33,692 nt of DNA from Sergeia podlipaevii (taxonomy: Eukaryota > Euglenozoa > Kinetoplastea > Trypanosomatida > Trypanosomatidae), in contig JASANZ010002018.1 in NCBI GenBank assembly GCA_030849805.1, forward strand, positions 1 through 33,692, read 5' to 3'. Below, piece after piece: positions 1 through 8,625 of the stretch. The notes beneath the pieces were generated by a model. The model made no database searches. It was not told the origin of the DNA and saw only the letters and a list, made by a program, of their open reading frames with translations. Numbering within the stretch: position 1 is the first letter of the stretch; the number at the start of each line of letters is the position of its first letter. Both the position numbers and the translations under genes were made by a program.

Positions 1-107
1 GAGGGGGGATATCGATAGGGGACATCACACACATATATATTATATGTATCTCCCATTTAAAATACTTTCTTAACTAGTCTCCCTCCCTCCATTCCTCCAC
101 GTAAACA

Positions 108-2964
108 CTAGTCGGTCGCCGGACAGTTGCTGATCCCCTTCAACATTGTATTCGCCAATATGACGTCAAGGATGGTGCCGACGCAGATGCCAACCATAGC
201 ATAGAGGGAGCCCATAGCCATACCAAGCTCGCGCCTCTCTTGCCACTGGCGTTCCAAGCTGTGACAGATGTCCCCCACCACGGTTGTTTCTTCCTTCGTC
301 ATTGGCACGCTAGGCGCGGGGCCAGCACTACTGCCCTCCGCTGGGTCGTAGTCTGAGTAGGTAGAGGCCGAGTAGGTGGTCGTGCTGCTGTAGCTGAAGA
401 CATCACTACTACTACTGCTGCTGCTGCTACTTCTGGCCACACGGCCTTCCTCTACTACAGGCTCCAGCTTCTTGCCAACATTGATGGTGATCACCGCGAG
501 TTCCTTCGCTGGCATCGTGGCCGAAGAGGCCCCACCTGCCATGCCAGTCGTAAACACCATTCCTGCGCCGTCCTCATCGTGCGTAGCGGCAGATGGCACC
601 TCGTCACCCCCGGCACCTTCCCTCTCCTCGCGACTGCAGCACGCCTTTTGAGTCGTCGTCACCGCGGGGTTGGATGGCGCGGCAATGAAATGCGCCACCG
701 ACCCAGCTTGGGAGGTGATGGTCACAGCCGCTGAAGTAGGCGAGGCCACAGACTGCGGAGGGTTGTTGTGTCGCGAGGCCAGAAACGCGGCGATGGTGTC
801 GTCCTGCTCCTTCTTTTGCATTTCTTTACTACGACACAACACAAGAAAGAACACGTTCACGTAGGACGCACCACCGATCAAGCCAACGAAGAGCATCCAG
901 ATAAAGAGAATGAAAGAGAGGCCAATCTGGCGTGTTTCGCTCTTGCGCGCCGCGATGAAGAGGACTCTGGGCTGCACAATCCAGCACACCATGTTAATAA
1001 GCTGTAAAATGGAAAGAGTGCCAATCCATGGAATCTTAAACACCAAAAGTGAGCTGCGAGAGAGAAACACACCAAGTTGATAGCAGAATTGGGAAATGGT
1101 GTAGGAATTCTTGAGCCAAAAATTGTCCTGCCACGCTGGCTTGCAGTAGAAACAGAAGGGGGCCATAAACTGGGCCGCGTACTCGGCGGCGTAGACCGAG
1201 GCAAGGTTGAGATAGAACCAGGACATGGCGTTGTGCATCATGCCAATGTTTTTGCCATTGTTGTGCCACCAGCGGCGCAGTGGGGCCTTGCGAGAGCAAC
1301 ACCCACACAGGCAACGGCACAGCGGGTAGTAGAGATTCCCATCGTTGGTACCATCATCGTCCGAGCTGGCCTCGTTGTACTTGCTATTCATACGATCGAG
1401 ATCAACGGCAGCACCTGCGGCGGCGTGTTTTTGCTGCTGTTGCTGGTAGCGGTGCAGTGCGAACGGATCGTCATGCAGCTTCGTTGGACTTGCAATACTG
1501 CTGCTAACGAAACTACAGTCCGTCTTACCCGCGGATGCTTCTTGATGATGAAGACAACCCTGACCGAGAAAGTCAGCCTCATGTCCAAGGCCATCACCGT
1601 TCTTCTCACTAAACTCCGTCTCGTCCTCACTACACCTCTTGCACCTCTCGCCGTGACCAGCAGCACCAGCACCAGCCGCTATTGTCGCTGTCGACTTCCT
1701 GTTCGTCTTATTGGCTGCGGGTGTGTGAGAGGCCGGTGGAATCTGCTTCCAGCCAAGCCCGAAGAAGTTCATGAGCATCTTATACTCTCCTTTGCTGATG
1801 ACTGCCCCAAGATGTTCCTGCTGCAACTGCAGCTTGAGCATCTTCTTGTCCTCATGTCCGCGGTGCAATATAACTACGCGGTCGGGCTGGCTACCATCCG
1901 GGTAGGACACGGTGACCACCTTATGCGGTGCCATAATGCCAAACTGAAAGATAAGCCAGTACACCAGACACAGAGGCATGTTGATGAGAAAAACCTTTTG
2001 TGGAGTGAGTCCCGCGGCGCTGGTCAAGACAATATACAGCACACACGTGAAGACGCCGGAGATACCCGTGCCGGAGCCCCACGCACTCACGGTCTTGGGC
2101 GGGTATCGCTGTACAAAGGAAAGCGCCACAGTTTCACCGTAGGAGTACGCCGTGCCGGTGAAGGCGACGCCAACTAGCAGCACCACGAAGGAGGATGTAT
2201 CGCTGCCGTGCCCAAACGGACCAGACATGCTGACAAAAAACAGTCCCACTAGTGAGATACAGGCCATGAGGCTGATGCGGATGTTGTAGGAGACCCGATT
2301 CGCCACAAAGGCGTTCATGACACGCGCGAAGATGCCGAAGAACACGTTGCAGAACGAAATCAAAGCAACAAATTGCTTCATGCCGTACTGTCCAGCAAGC
2401 CCGTTTGCACCAGAAATGACCATGTTGTAATGGAAGTTATTAAAGAGGCCGAGCAGGAAGAGAAACGCCCAGTTACGGCCCTGGTACTGCATCATGAGTG
2501 CGTGCAACTCTGCGTTCTCAAACTCATAGTGACTGATGGCGGGGATGTTCTCTGTACTAGTGAATCCCATTTCGGGTGGCTCGTCTCCGCTGCCTCCGCC
2601 ACGTCCGCTCTCTTTATTATTGCTGTCATTCTTACCTCCTGGAACCCATGGAGGACGGTGATGATGCTTGTGGTGACGGTGGCGGTGGTTGTGGCGATGG
2701 TTTGGGTTCACATGGTTTGTGTTGCTGTTGTCGTCCTTCACGGCATCGGTTCCACGTCTTCCGGCTTGCCAAGGCGCATCTGCCTCCTTCGGCTCCGGGG
2801 TCTTAGCAGACAGAAACACATCATTCGGAGTCGCACCACCATCTTGAAGAGACGGCAGTTGCTCCTGCCCCTTACCAGAGCCTGCGTTACCGACAGTAGT
2901 TGCTGGTAATCTGCTGCCACTCCTACTACTGCTCTCGCTATTGATGTTACTTCCCTCTAAAGTC

Positions 2965-2995
<31 letters not shown>

Positions 2996-3212
2996 TTAGT
3001 GAGGAAGTAAAAGCAAACGAGTGCTCGGGTTGCATCGCACGATCTTCCGGTTGCTCATGGCTCTCCCCCAACTTTCCACAATTTGCTGCTCGTTTTGTCT
3101 CACTTCCGTTGGAGCGATTGCTGCTGTTGTTGTTGTTGTTGTTGGTGTGAAGAGGAACTTGAGGGTTCCCGAACGAGCTCGGTGTAGGGGTGTGGTTGTT
3201 AGACAACATCAT
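108..3212 (-). CDS. CLN3: CLN3/battenin-family multipass membrane protein with large disordered insertions
   Basis: Predicted 1034 residues, ATG-ATG start at 3212, TAG stop. The membrane core resembles CLN3 (battenin), a lysosomal/endosomal multipass protein of the MFS-like fold linked to glycerophosphodiester export and lysosomal homeostasis. A first hydrophobic block runs from about residue 247 (NWAFLFLLGLFNNFHYN) to 427 and includes the family-like SYGETVALSF and SAWGSGTGISGVF stretches. A second runs from about 660 (YAAEYAAQFMAPF) to 795. A last segment lies near 998-1025. Human CLN3 is 438 residues. The excess here is a polar N-terminus of about 245 residues (poly-Asn, poly-Ala, His-rich cluster at 165-191), a hydrophilic loop of about 228 residues in the middle and one of about 190 before the last helix. 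Family assignment is from remembered motif similarity; subcellular site and transport activity are inferred. Confidence 0.85.
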
Positions 3213-4350
3213 ATAATTCCTTTTTTTCTTTTCTTACTTTGTTCTGCCTTTTTGCTATATATATATATATATATAGAAGGAAACAAAGTTTATTATTGAT
3301 GTTCTCTACTCTCTCTTTGCTTTCAATCTATATATATCTTGTTTGCGTGTTTCGTATGTGGATATAAGATATATTGAGTGTATGTATCCACCGGAGGGCA
3401 CAACACTTGCATGTGTATATGTATATAAGTGTGAGAATTTTTTTTAAAAAAGATGAGTTGTTCAAAAAGAAAAAAGAAAGCAGATAAAATAACAAAGAAA
3501 AGCATACATACGCAGCATTGAAAATAGATCTCAGCATACATACATACATATATTCAGAAACATTTTTGAAAATTGAATAAAAGATGCAATGGCAAAGCAT
3601 TCTTCACAAATATTTTTGCTCTTATATTATTTTAAGACAAGACAACAAGAAAAAAAAAACAAGATAATGTACGTACATCCTCATAAAGAATAAGGAGAGA
3701 GGGGGGAGCACGCCTGTAGTACATGTAATCGTCGGGGGAACGCTATGAGTTAACAACACCAATATCATCATCCATCAACATCTTCATCTTGCACACTCGC
3801 ATTCACACCAGCACAACACAGACTCTCCTATATATATAAATATGTGTTTAACTTTTCCCCTCTCTCTCTATCTCTCTCTCTCGCTTCTCCCTTGCTCACC
3901 ACAAGTCTGAACGCTTGAAAAAAAAAAAAGAGGGAGCAAGTCATGGAGTAGCAGCAGCAACAATAGGATCCAACAACACAACAAAACAGCAACAACAACA
4001 ACAAAATATCAACAACCGTCAAGAGAGAGAGAGAGTCATCAACGGAACAACAACAACGAGATGCAAGCAGTGGCGCCAACAAAGATGATCCTTCGCCTCA
4101 TAATCTCTCTCCTTCTTTTCTTTCCCATTTTCCGGGTTCTCATCAACGCTAACATAAATATTTATTGTTAAGGAATGTGTCGCTTTCGGTCACAATGAAA
4201 AAAAAAAAATAAGAGGGAAAAATCAGCATCAAAAAAATAGAAACAACGACGATGACAACAACAACAGAAAGTTAGAGAAATAAAGAGGGAGGCATTTCTC
4301 TCTCGTTCTGTTTCTTCCTTCCTCCCTTATTCTTTTTCAAACGCATCACA
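3213..4350. other. Spacer between ADSL and CLN3 genes
   Basis: AT-rich intergenic sequence with simple repeats: a TA run near 3257-3275, CT-rich tracts near 3860-3890, A runs, and CAA-type repeats at 3955-4065. It must contain the ADSL 3' UTR and the CLN3 5' UTR with its splice acceptor. No RNA gene or convincing reading frame was seen. Confidence 0.7.
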
Positions 4351-5769
4351 CTACAGTCGAGCAGTGTATCCAACGTAGTTGAAGGGAGTGATGTTCAGCA
4401 GCTCCTGACGAACGCCATCGCTGATACCTTGCAGGTTCTCCACGAACTGACGCACGGTCTCCTCCGTCACGTGCTGGTTACCACGCGTAAGGTCCTTGAG
4501 CGCCTCATAAGGCTTGGGGTACCCCTCGCGACGCAGGATCGTCTGGATGCCCTCCGATACCACCGCCCAGTTCGCTGCGAGGTCGGCCTCCATGATAGCC
4601 TTGTCTACAAGCAACTTGTCCATTCCCCTGACGATGGAGGAGAAGGCGACAAGGGCGTGACCGAGCGGGACACCAAGGTTGCGCAGCACAGTGCTATCCG
4701 TCAAGTCTCTCTGGAGGCGTGAGATGGGCAGTTTAGCGGAGAAGAAGTGCAGCAGAGCGTTGCTGATGCCGAGGTTGCCCTCTGCGTTTTCAAAGTCAAT
4801 GGGATTCACCTTGTGAGGCATCGCGCTACTCCCGATTTCCCCCGCTCGCACCTTCTGATGGAAGTATCCCATTGCGATGTACTGCCACGTATCACGGCAG
4901 AGATCGATGAGGATGTTGTGGATGCGTGCACACCCGTCACACACAGCGGCGAGGTTATCGTAGTGCTCAATCTGCGTCGTGAAGCGCTGGCGAGTGAGGC
5001 CGAGGTACTTGCTGAGGAACAGTTCGCCAAATGCGATCCAATCTACATCAGGATAAGCACACTTGTGTGCGTTTAGGTTACCGGTGGCACCACCAAACTT
5101 GCCGCTCGGCGAGATCGCCAGCAGCATCGCGCGCTGCGTCTTCAGTCGCTCAATCCACACCATAAATTCCTTCGCCATGTTCGTCGGGGACGCAGGCTGA
5201 CCGTGCGTACGAGCCAGCATTGGGAAATCCCACTCGGGCAGCTTGCTCTCGATCAACGTGATAACCTTGTCAAGCGCGGGGAGGTATGTAGTATGCAGCG
5301 CATCGCGCAGCAGCATCGGGATTGACGTGTTGTTGATGTCCTGCGAGGTCAGACCAAAGTGAATGAACTCGGTCACGCTCTCCAGGCCACACCCTGCCAT
5401 CTTCTCCTTAAGGTAGTACTCCACGGCTTTAATGTCGTGATTTGTAACTGCCTCGATCTCCTTGATGTGCTGGGCGTCTTCGGCACGAAAGTTCTCAAAC
5501 GTGCACGCCCGCAGCGCGGCGAGCTGCTTGTCGGTCACACCGCGCAGCTGCTTGATCGCGGGCACCTCGCGGCACAGCGCGGTGAGATAGAGCACCTCCA
5601 CCTGCACCCGGTACTTGAAAAGGGCGTACTCAGAAAAGAAGGAGCGGAGGGGCACCACGCTGCGTTTGTAGCGACCATCCAGTGGAGAGAGAGCGTACAG
5701 CGCAGAGTCGTTCGCAACTTCTGCAGCCGCAGTGTGGGCGGTAGTGGTGGGAGCCGCTGCTGGAAGCAT
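4351..5769 (-). CDS. ADSL: Adenylosuccinate lyase (bacterial PurB type)
   Basis: 472 residues, ATG at 5769, TAG stop. The enzyme releases fumarate from adenylosuccinate to give AMP and, in organisms with de novo synthesis, from SAICAR; trypanosomatids are purine auxotrophs, so AMP formation in salvage is its expected role. The fumarase/aspartase-superfamily signature SSAMPHKVNPIDFENAEGN lies at residues 314-332, with S314/S315 in the mobile catalytic loop. LARTHGQPASP carries the catalytic-type histidine H189, and HFGLTSQDINNTS is the conserved substrate loop. Length and motifs match the E. coli PurB branch (about 456 residues) plus an N-terminal Ala/Thr-rich extension of about 18 residues. 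The protein ends in ARL, which fits the loose PTS1 consensus and could direct it to glycosomes; this is inference. All expected key residues are present. Confidence 0.96.
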   Translation of the reverse strand: MLPAAAPTTTAHTAAAEVANDSALYALSPLDGRYKRSVVPLRSFFSEYALFKYRVQVEVLYLTALCREVPAIKQLRGVTDKQLAALRACTFENFRAEDAQHIKEIEAVTNHDIKAVEYYLKEKMAGCGLESVTEFIHFGLTSQDINNTSIPMLLRDALHTTYLPALDKVITLIESKLPEWDFPMLARTHGQPASPTNMAKEFMVWIERLKTQRAMLLAISPSGKFGGATGNLNAHKCAYPDVDWIAFGELFLSKYLGLTRQRFTTQIEHYDNLAAVCDGCARIHNILIDLCRDTWQYIAMGYFHQKVRAGEIGSSAMPHKVNPIDFENAEGNLGISNALLHFFSAKLPISRLQRDLTDSTVLRNLGVPLGHALVAFSSIVRGMDKLLVDKAIMEADLAANWAVVSEGIQTILRREGYPKPYEALKDLTRGNQHVTEETVRQFVENLQGISDGVRQELLNITPFNYVGYTARL

Positions 5770-6722
5770 CAGTGATTTTCCTCCTCCCCCTTTTCTTTTC
5801 TTTTCTTTCTGTGAATGTATCTATTTCTCTTGAGAAATTTGCTTAGGAAGTAAGAAAGGAAAAAAGAAAAAGAAAAAGAAAATTTAAAAAAGAAAGATAA
5901 GATATAATACGTTCTTCCTCTCTCTATCTCCTTTTTTTTTTTCTTCGAAGAGGTATCCTTTTACGTGAACGTTTTGATTTGTTGCAGTACTCTCTCAAGT
6001 CAGCTTTGTGCTTTACGTTAAAGCACGGCGTATGTTGCTGTGTTTCCTGAAAGCTTTTTCCCCCTTTTAAGTGCCTTCTAGCAGCGTATATATGTAGGGG
6101 GAAAAAAAAAGAATAATTGTGTGCAAGCTTAAAGAAAGAAAAGAACAATAGTAATCATAAGAGTAAAGGAGAAAAAAGAAAGAAAAAATGTAGAGATAGG
6201 AATATGTTGTGAGAGAGCACTAGAATAGATATCAAACTGCTGTTCCCCCACTCTTTAGCTTCTCCTTTGAAAATGCTACGAAGATCAACCTCTCGTTCGC
6301 AAAAAAAAAAAAAAATGTGAAAAAACACTGATACGCTACTTCCTCTCCACTTTATCTCGTTTTGTGTCTGAAAGTTCAAAACAAACAAAACAAAAATTCA
6401 TGCAATAACACTTAAAAATTAACGCGAGAACGGGGGTGTACTGTAAAGAAACAACAGAGAAAAAAAAGAAAAAGATATATATATATATATATATATGCAG
6501 TTGTGTATGCACGATGAATAGCCCACCTCTCTCTCTTTCTCTCTCTCTCTCTTTTTTCGTATTCTTTGTGTCCTCCTTCTTGCAATTTGGCTTTCTGCTT
6601 AACATATACACCTTTCTTTCTTTCTTTTCCTTCGCGTACAATACACAAGCAATTTTATTCACACACACACAAAAAAAAAGAAGAATGAGTGTATCTTATA
6701 TAACCTATGATATATGTATTCA
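5770..6722. other. Spacer downstream of the relic frame, upstream of ADSL
   Basis: AT-rich spacer with homopolymers, a TA run at about 6475-6495, CT runs at about 6529-6552 and CA repeats at 6660-6671. It contains a perfect hairpin at 6008-6026. On the minus strand the run near 5785-5810 is purine-rich rather than pyrimidine-rich, so the ADSL acceptor is probably further upstream. No RNA gene was recognised. Confidence 0.6.
6008..6026. repeat. Perfect 8-bp stem, 3-nt loop inverted repeat
   Basis: GTGCTTTA and its exact reverse complement TAAAGCAC are separated by CGT. It sits in the spacer upstream of ADSL, so it would be transcribed in either the relic's 3' region or the ADSL 5' leader. No function is known; it has more GC than the surrounding spacer. 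Confidence 0.6.
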
Positions 6723-7205
6723 TCATATGCCAAGAGATACTGTAGGCACGCTAACATTGTTCAACATCAGACGCCCTGTACCGACGCCATCCTTGTCACA
6801 CCACTTATCGACGCACATGGCTGCTGGGGCTGTAAAAGAAGAGGAAGAGAACCTGCTGCTTTCTCCTTCATGTGTGGGCCACTTCAAGTAGTCCTCAGAA
6901 ATGGCGTGGAACCCACCCCTGTGCTCACACTACCATCAGTGCTCGCCAAAGAGGACGAGATCATGTAGGCGTGTACCTTGGCCTGTGATGAGGTCAACAT
7001 AAAAGGTAGCTGGGGCCTCCGCCACGATTTTGGAGAACAAAGAAAAATAAAGCTTCTGCTGCTGCTGCTGTAAGAACCTTGCAGGCTTGAGATAAAAAAA
7101 AGTGTCTCATTAGATGCTGCGCTCACCATAAACAACGGAGATGCAGGCAGTACAGAGGAAAAGCAGCGGCACCGTGTCACCCCTAGCAGGGCTAAAAACA
7201 ATCAT
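6723..7205 (-). pseudogene. Possible decayed protein gene with four in-frame stops
   Basis: One minus-strand frame starts with ATG at 7205, 8 nt after the first AG (7215-7214) that follows a strong polypyrimidine tract. It runs 161 codons to TGA at 6723. It is interrupted by TAA-TGA at codons 32-33 (7112-7107), TGA at codon 90 (6938-6936) and TAG at codon 92 (6932-6930). The segments between stops look like ordinary globular protein, for example KIVAEAPATFYVDLITG after the first stops and EDYLKWPTHEGES plus CVDKWCDKDGVG after the second pair. The segment stands out from the AT-rich flanks by higher GC and complexity. I do not recognise the family. Other frames here are also open (minus 6884-7201; plus 6685-6891 from an ATG), so coincidence, a cis-spliced gene or a non-coding RNA remain possible. 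Confidence 0.35.
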
Positions 7206-8152
7206 TTTTTTTTCTTTTGCAAAATGATCATCGCGAAGAAGCAAAAAAAAAAAGAAAAGAATAAAGAAGGGAGGATGGGAGGGAGAAGACTTACTGGGGA
7301 CTCTCTCTCTCTATCTCTCTGAGCAGATACGTGATCCTTTTTTTGATGGGCACAACAGCAACAATAAATGTTTATGTATGTATACACATCCTCACTGTAA
7401 CGCAGATGGGCTGCGTGTGTGATCTTGAGCTGATATGATGTAACCGACGTAATTGCCTCTCTGTCAGCATCAGTCAGAAATGGAGCGCATAACAAAAAAC
7501 AACAACAACAACAAGCAGAAAAAGAAAAGAAAAGAGAAATAAGAGATGATAAGTAATTTTTTTTTTTTAAACGTAGAAAATAGATGAAAGCAAATAAAAA
7601 TCATAGCAAAACAAAACCGAACGTGTGACGGAAAGACACATGAAAATAACAGAACATGGCAAACTCATTCTTTCCCTTTTTTTCCTTCTTCTCTCTTGTT
7701 TGTAATTCTACAGATGTAAGAGCACATATATATAAATATAAAGACTTCTCTCTTTCCCTCCGTAAAGAAGTCCCCCACCTCACTTCTCAATAACCGCGTG
7801 CCAATGATAAGCAGAGGGAGAGGAAAGTACTTCTCCTCTTCCCTTTTTTTTTCTTTTTCAATTCTATGTCTCTCTTTCCCTTGCACACGAAAGCAACACA
7901 AGTAGTGTGGAAGAAAACATAGCTCATGAGCACTTGGCCAAAAAAACATGTGTATATATATGCGGAGCCAATATGATAACAACAACAACAACAACAAAAA
8001 GTGATAATGAAAAAAGAAAGAAAGAAGGAAGAGGAATTTGCGTTTACGAAGCAGCCACGACAGCAACAAGAGGAAAAAAAAAGAGAAATATACCTAAAGC
8101 AATGACGAAGACCTCCTCCTGCACTCCATCCCCCTCCCCCCCTCCCTCCCCA
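7206..8152. other. Spacer downstream of the 945-residue protein gene
   Basis: Mostly AT-rich simple sequence with homopolymers and a TA run near 7725. An exception is about 7385-7495, where a minus-strand frame without an ATG stays open with ordinary-looking composition (includes DADREAITSVTSYQLKITH). It might be a further fragment of the relic at 6723-7205 or coincidence. The rest should be the 3' UTR of the gene ending at 8153. Confidence 0.55.
7214..7260 (-). promoter_or_regulatory. Candidate trans-splice acceptor for the relic frame
   Basis: On the minus strand a long T/C tract (7259-7241) is followed by the first AG at 7215-7214, then eight A's and an ATG at 7205. This is the usual layout of a spliced-leader acceptor with a very short 5' UTR. 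It is recognised by pattern only. Confidence 0.45.
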
Positions 8153-8590
8153 TTACCTTAACAGCAAACCATCAGCTCCAGGAAAGAAGAACTCCTCAGG
8201 CGCCAGCGACAGTAAGTCCTTCAGTCGCTGACGCATGCAGAGACCAAAGTCAGGCGGCTCACAATGCGGTGTCGTGGAGAACTGAAGGAATACGTCATCC
8301 GGGACCTCATCCGGCGGGGCCTCGCCCTCTAGCCGACTCCACCCAGCCGCGCGACGAACAAGAAGAGGAAAGCAAGTAACACTACGACTATTTTGCCACT
8401 GCTGCTGCTGCTTACGCTTTGCGTGTGTAGGGGCATCTAAATCATTTTTATTCCAACGCCAGCCGTAACCGACTGCTGCATCATTCTCTCCTCGTCGTCG
8501 TCGTTGTCGTTGCCATTGCATCAAGACGTCTAGACATTCTCGCACATACCAGCCGAGGGTAATGAGCTTGATTCCAGCTGAGGCGCCGCT

Positions 8591-8625
<35 letters not shown>

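Noticed and set aside
1077..2177. Plus-strand open frame of 366 codons
   Set aside because: It lies entirely opposite the CLN3-family gene and reads as its shadow; composition is not protein-like, and all supported genes run on the minus strand.
6685..6891. Plus-strand 68-codon ATG frame
   Set aside because: It opposes the only transcription direction seen, is opposite the relic frame, and lacks a polypyrimidine-AG leader on the plus strand.
6661..7200. C/D-box snoRNA cluster
   Set aside because: C-box-like RTGATGA matches occur on both strands, but no suitably spaced D box (CTGA) with terminal pairing was found.
6723..7205. Genome-wide stop-codon reassignment as in Blastocrithidia
   Set aside because: Reading TGA as Trp and TAA/TAG as Glu would restore this frame, but ten other genes, one of 3361 codons, have no internal stops and use TAG, TAA and TGA as terminators.
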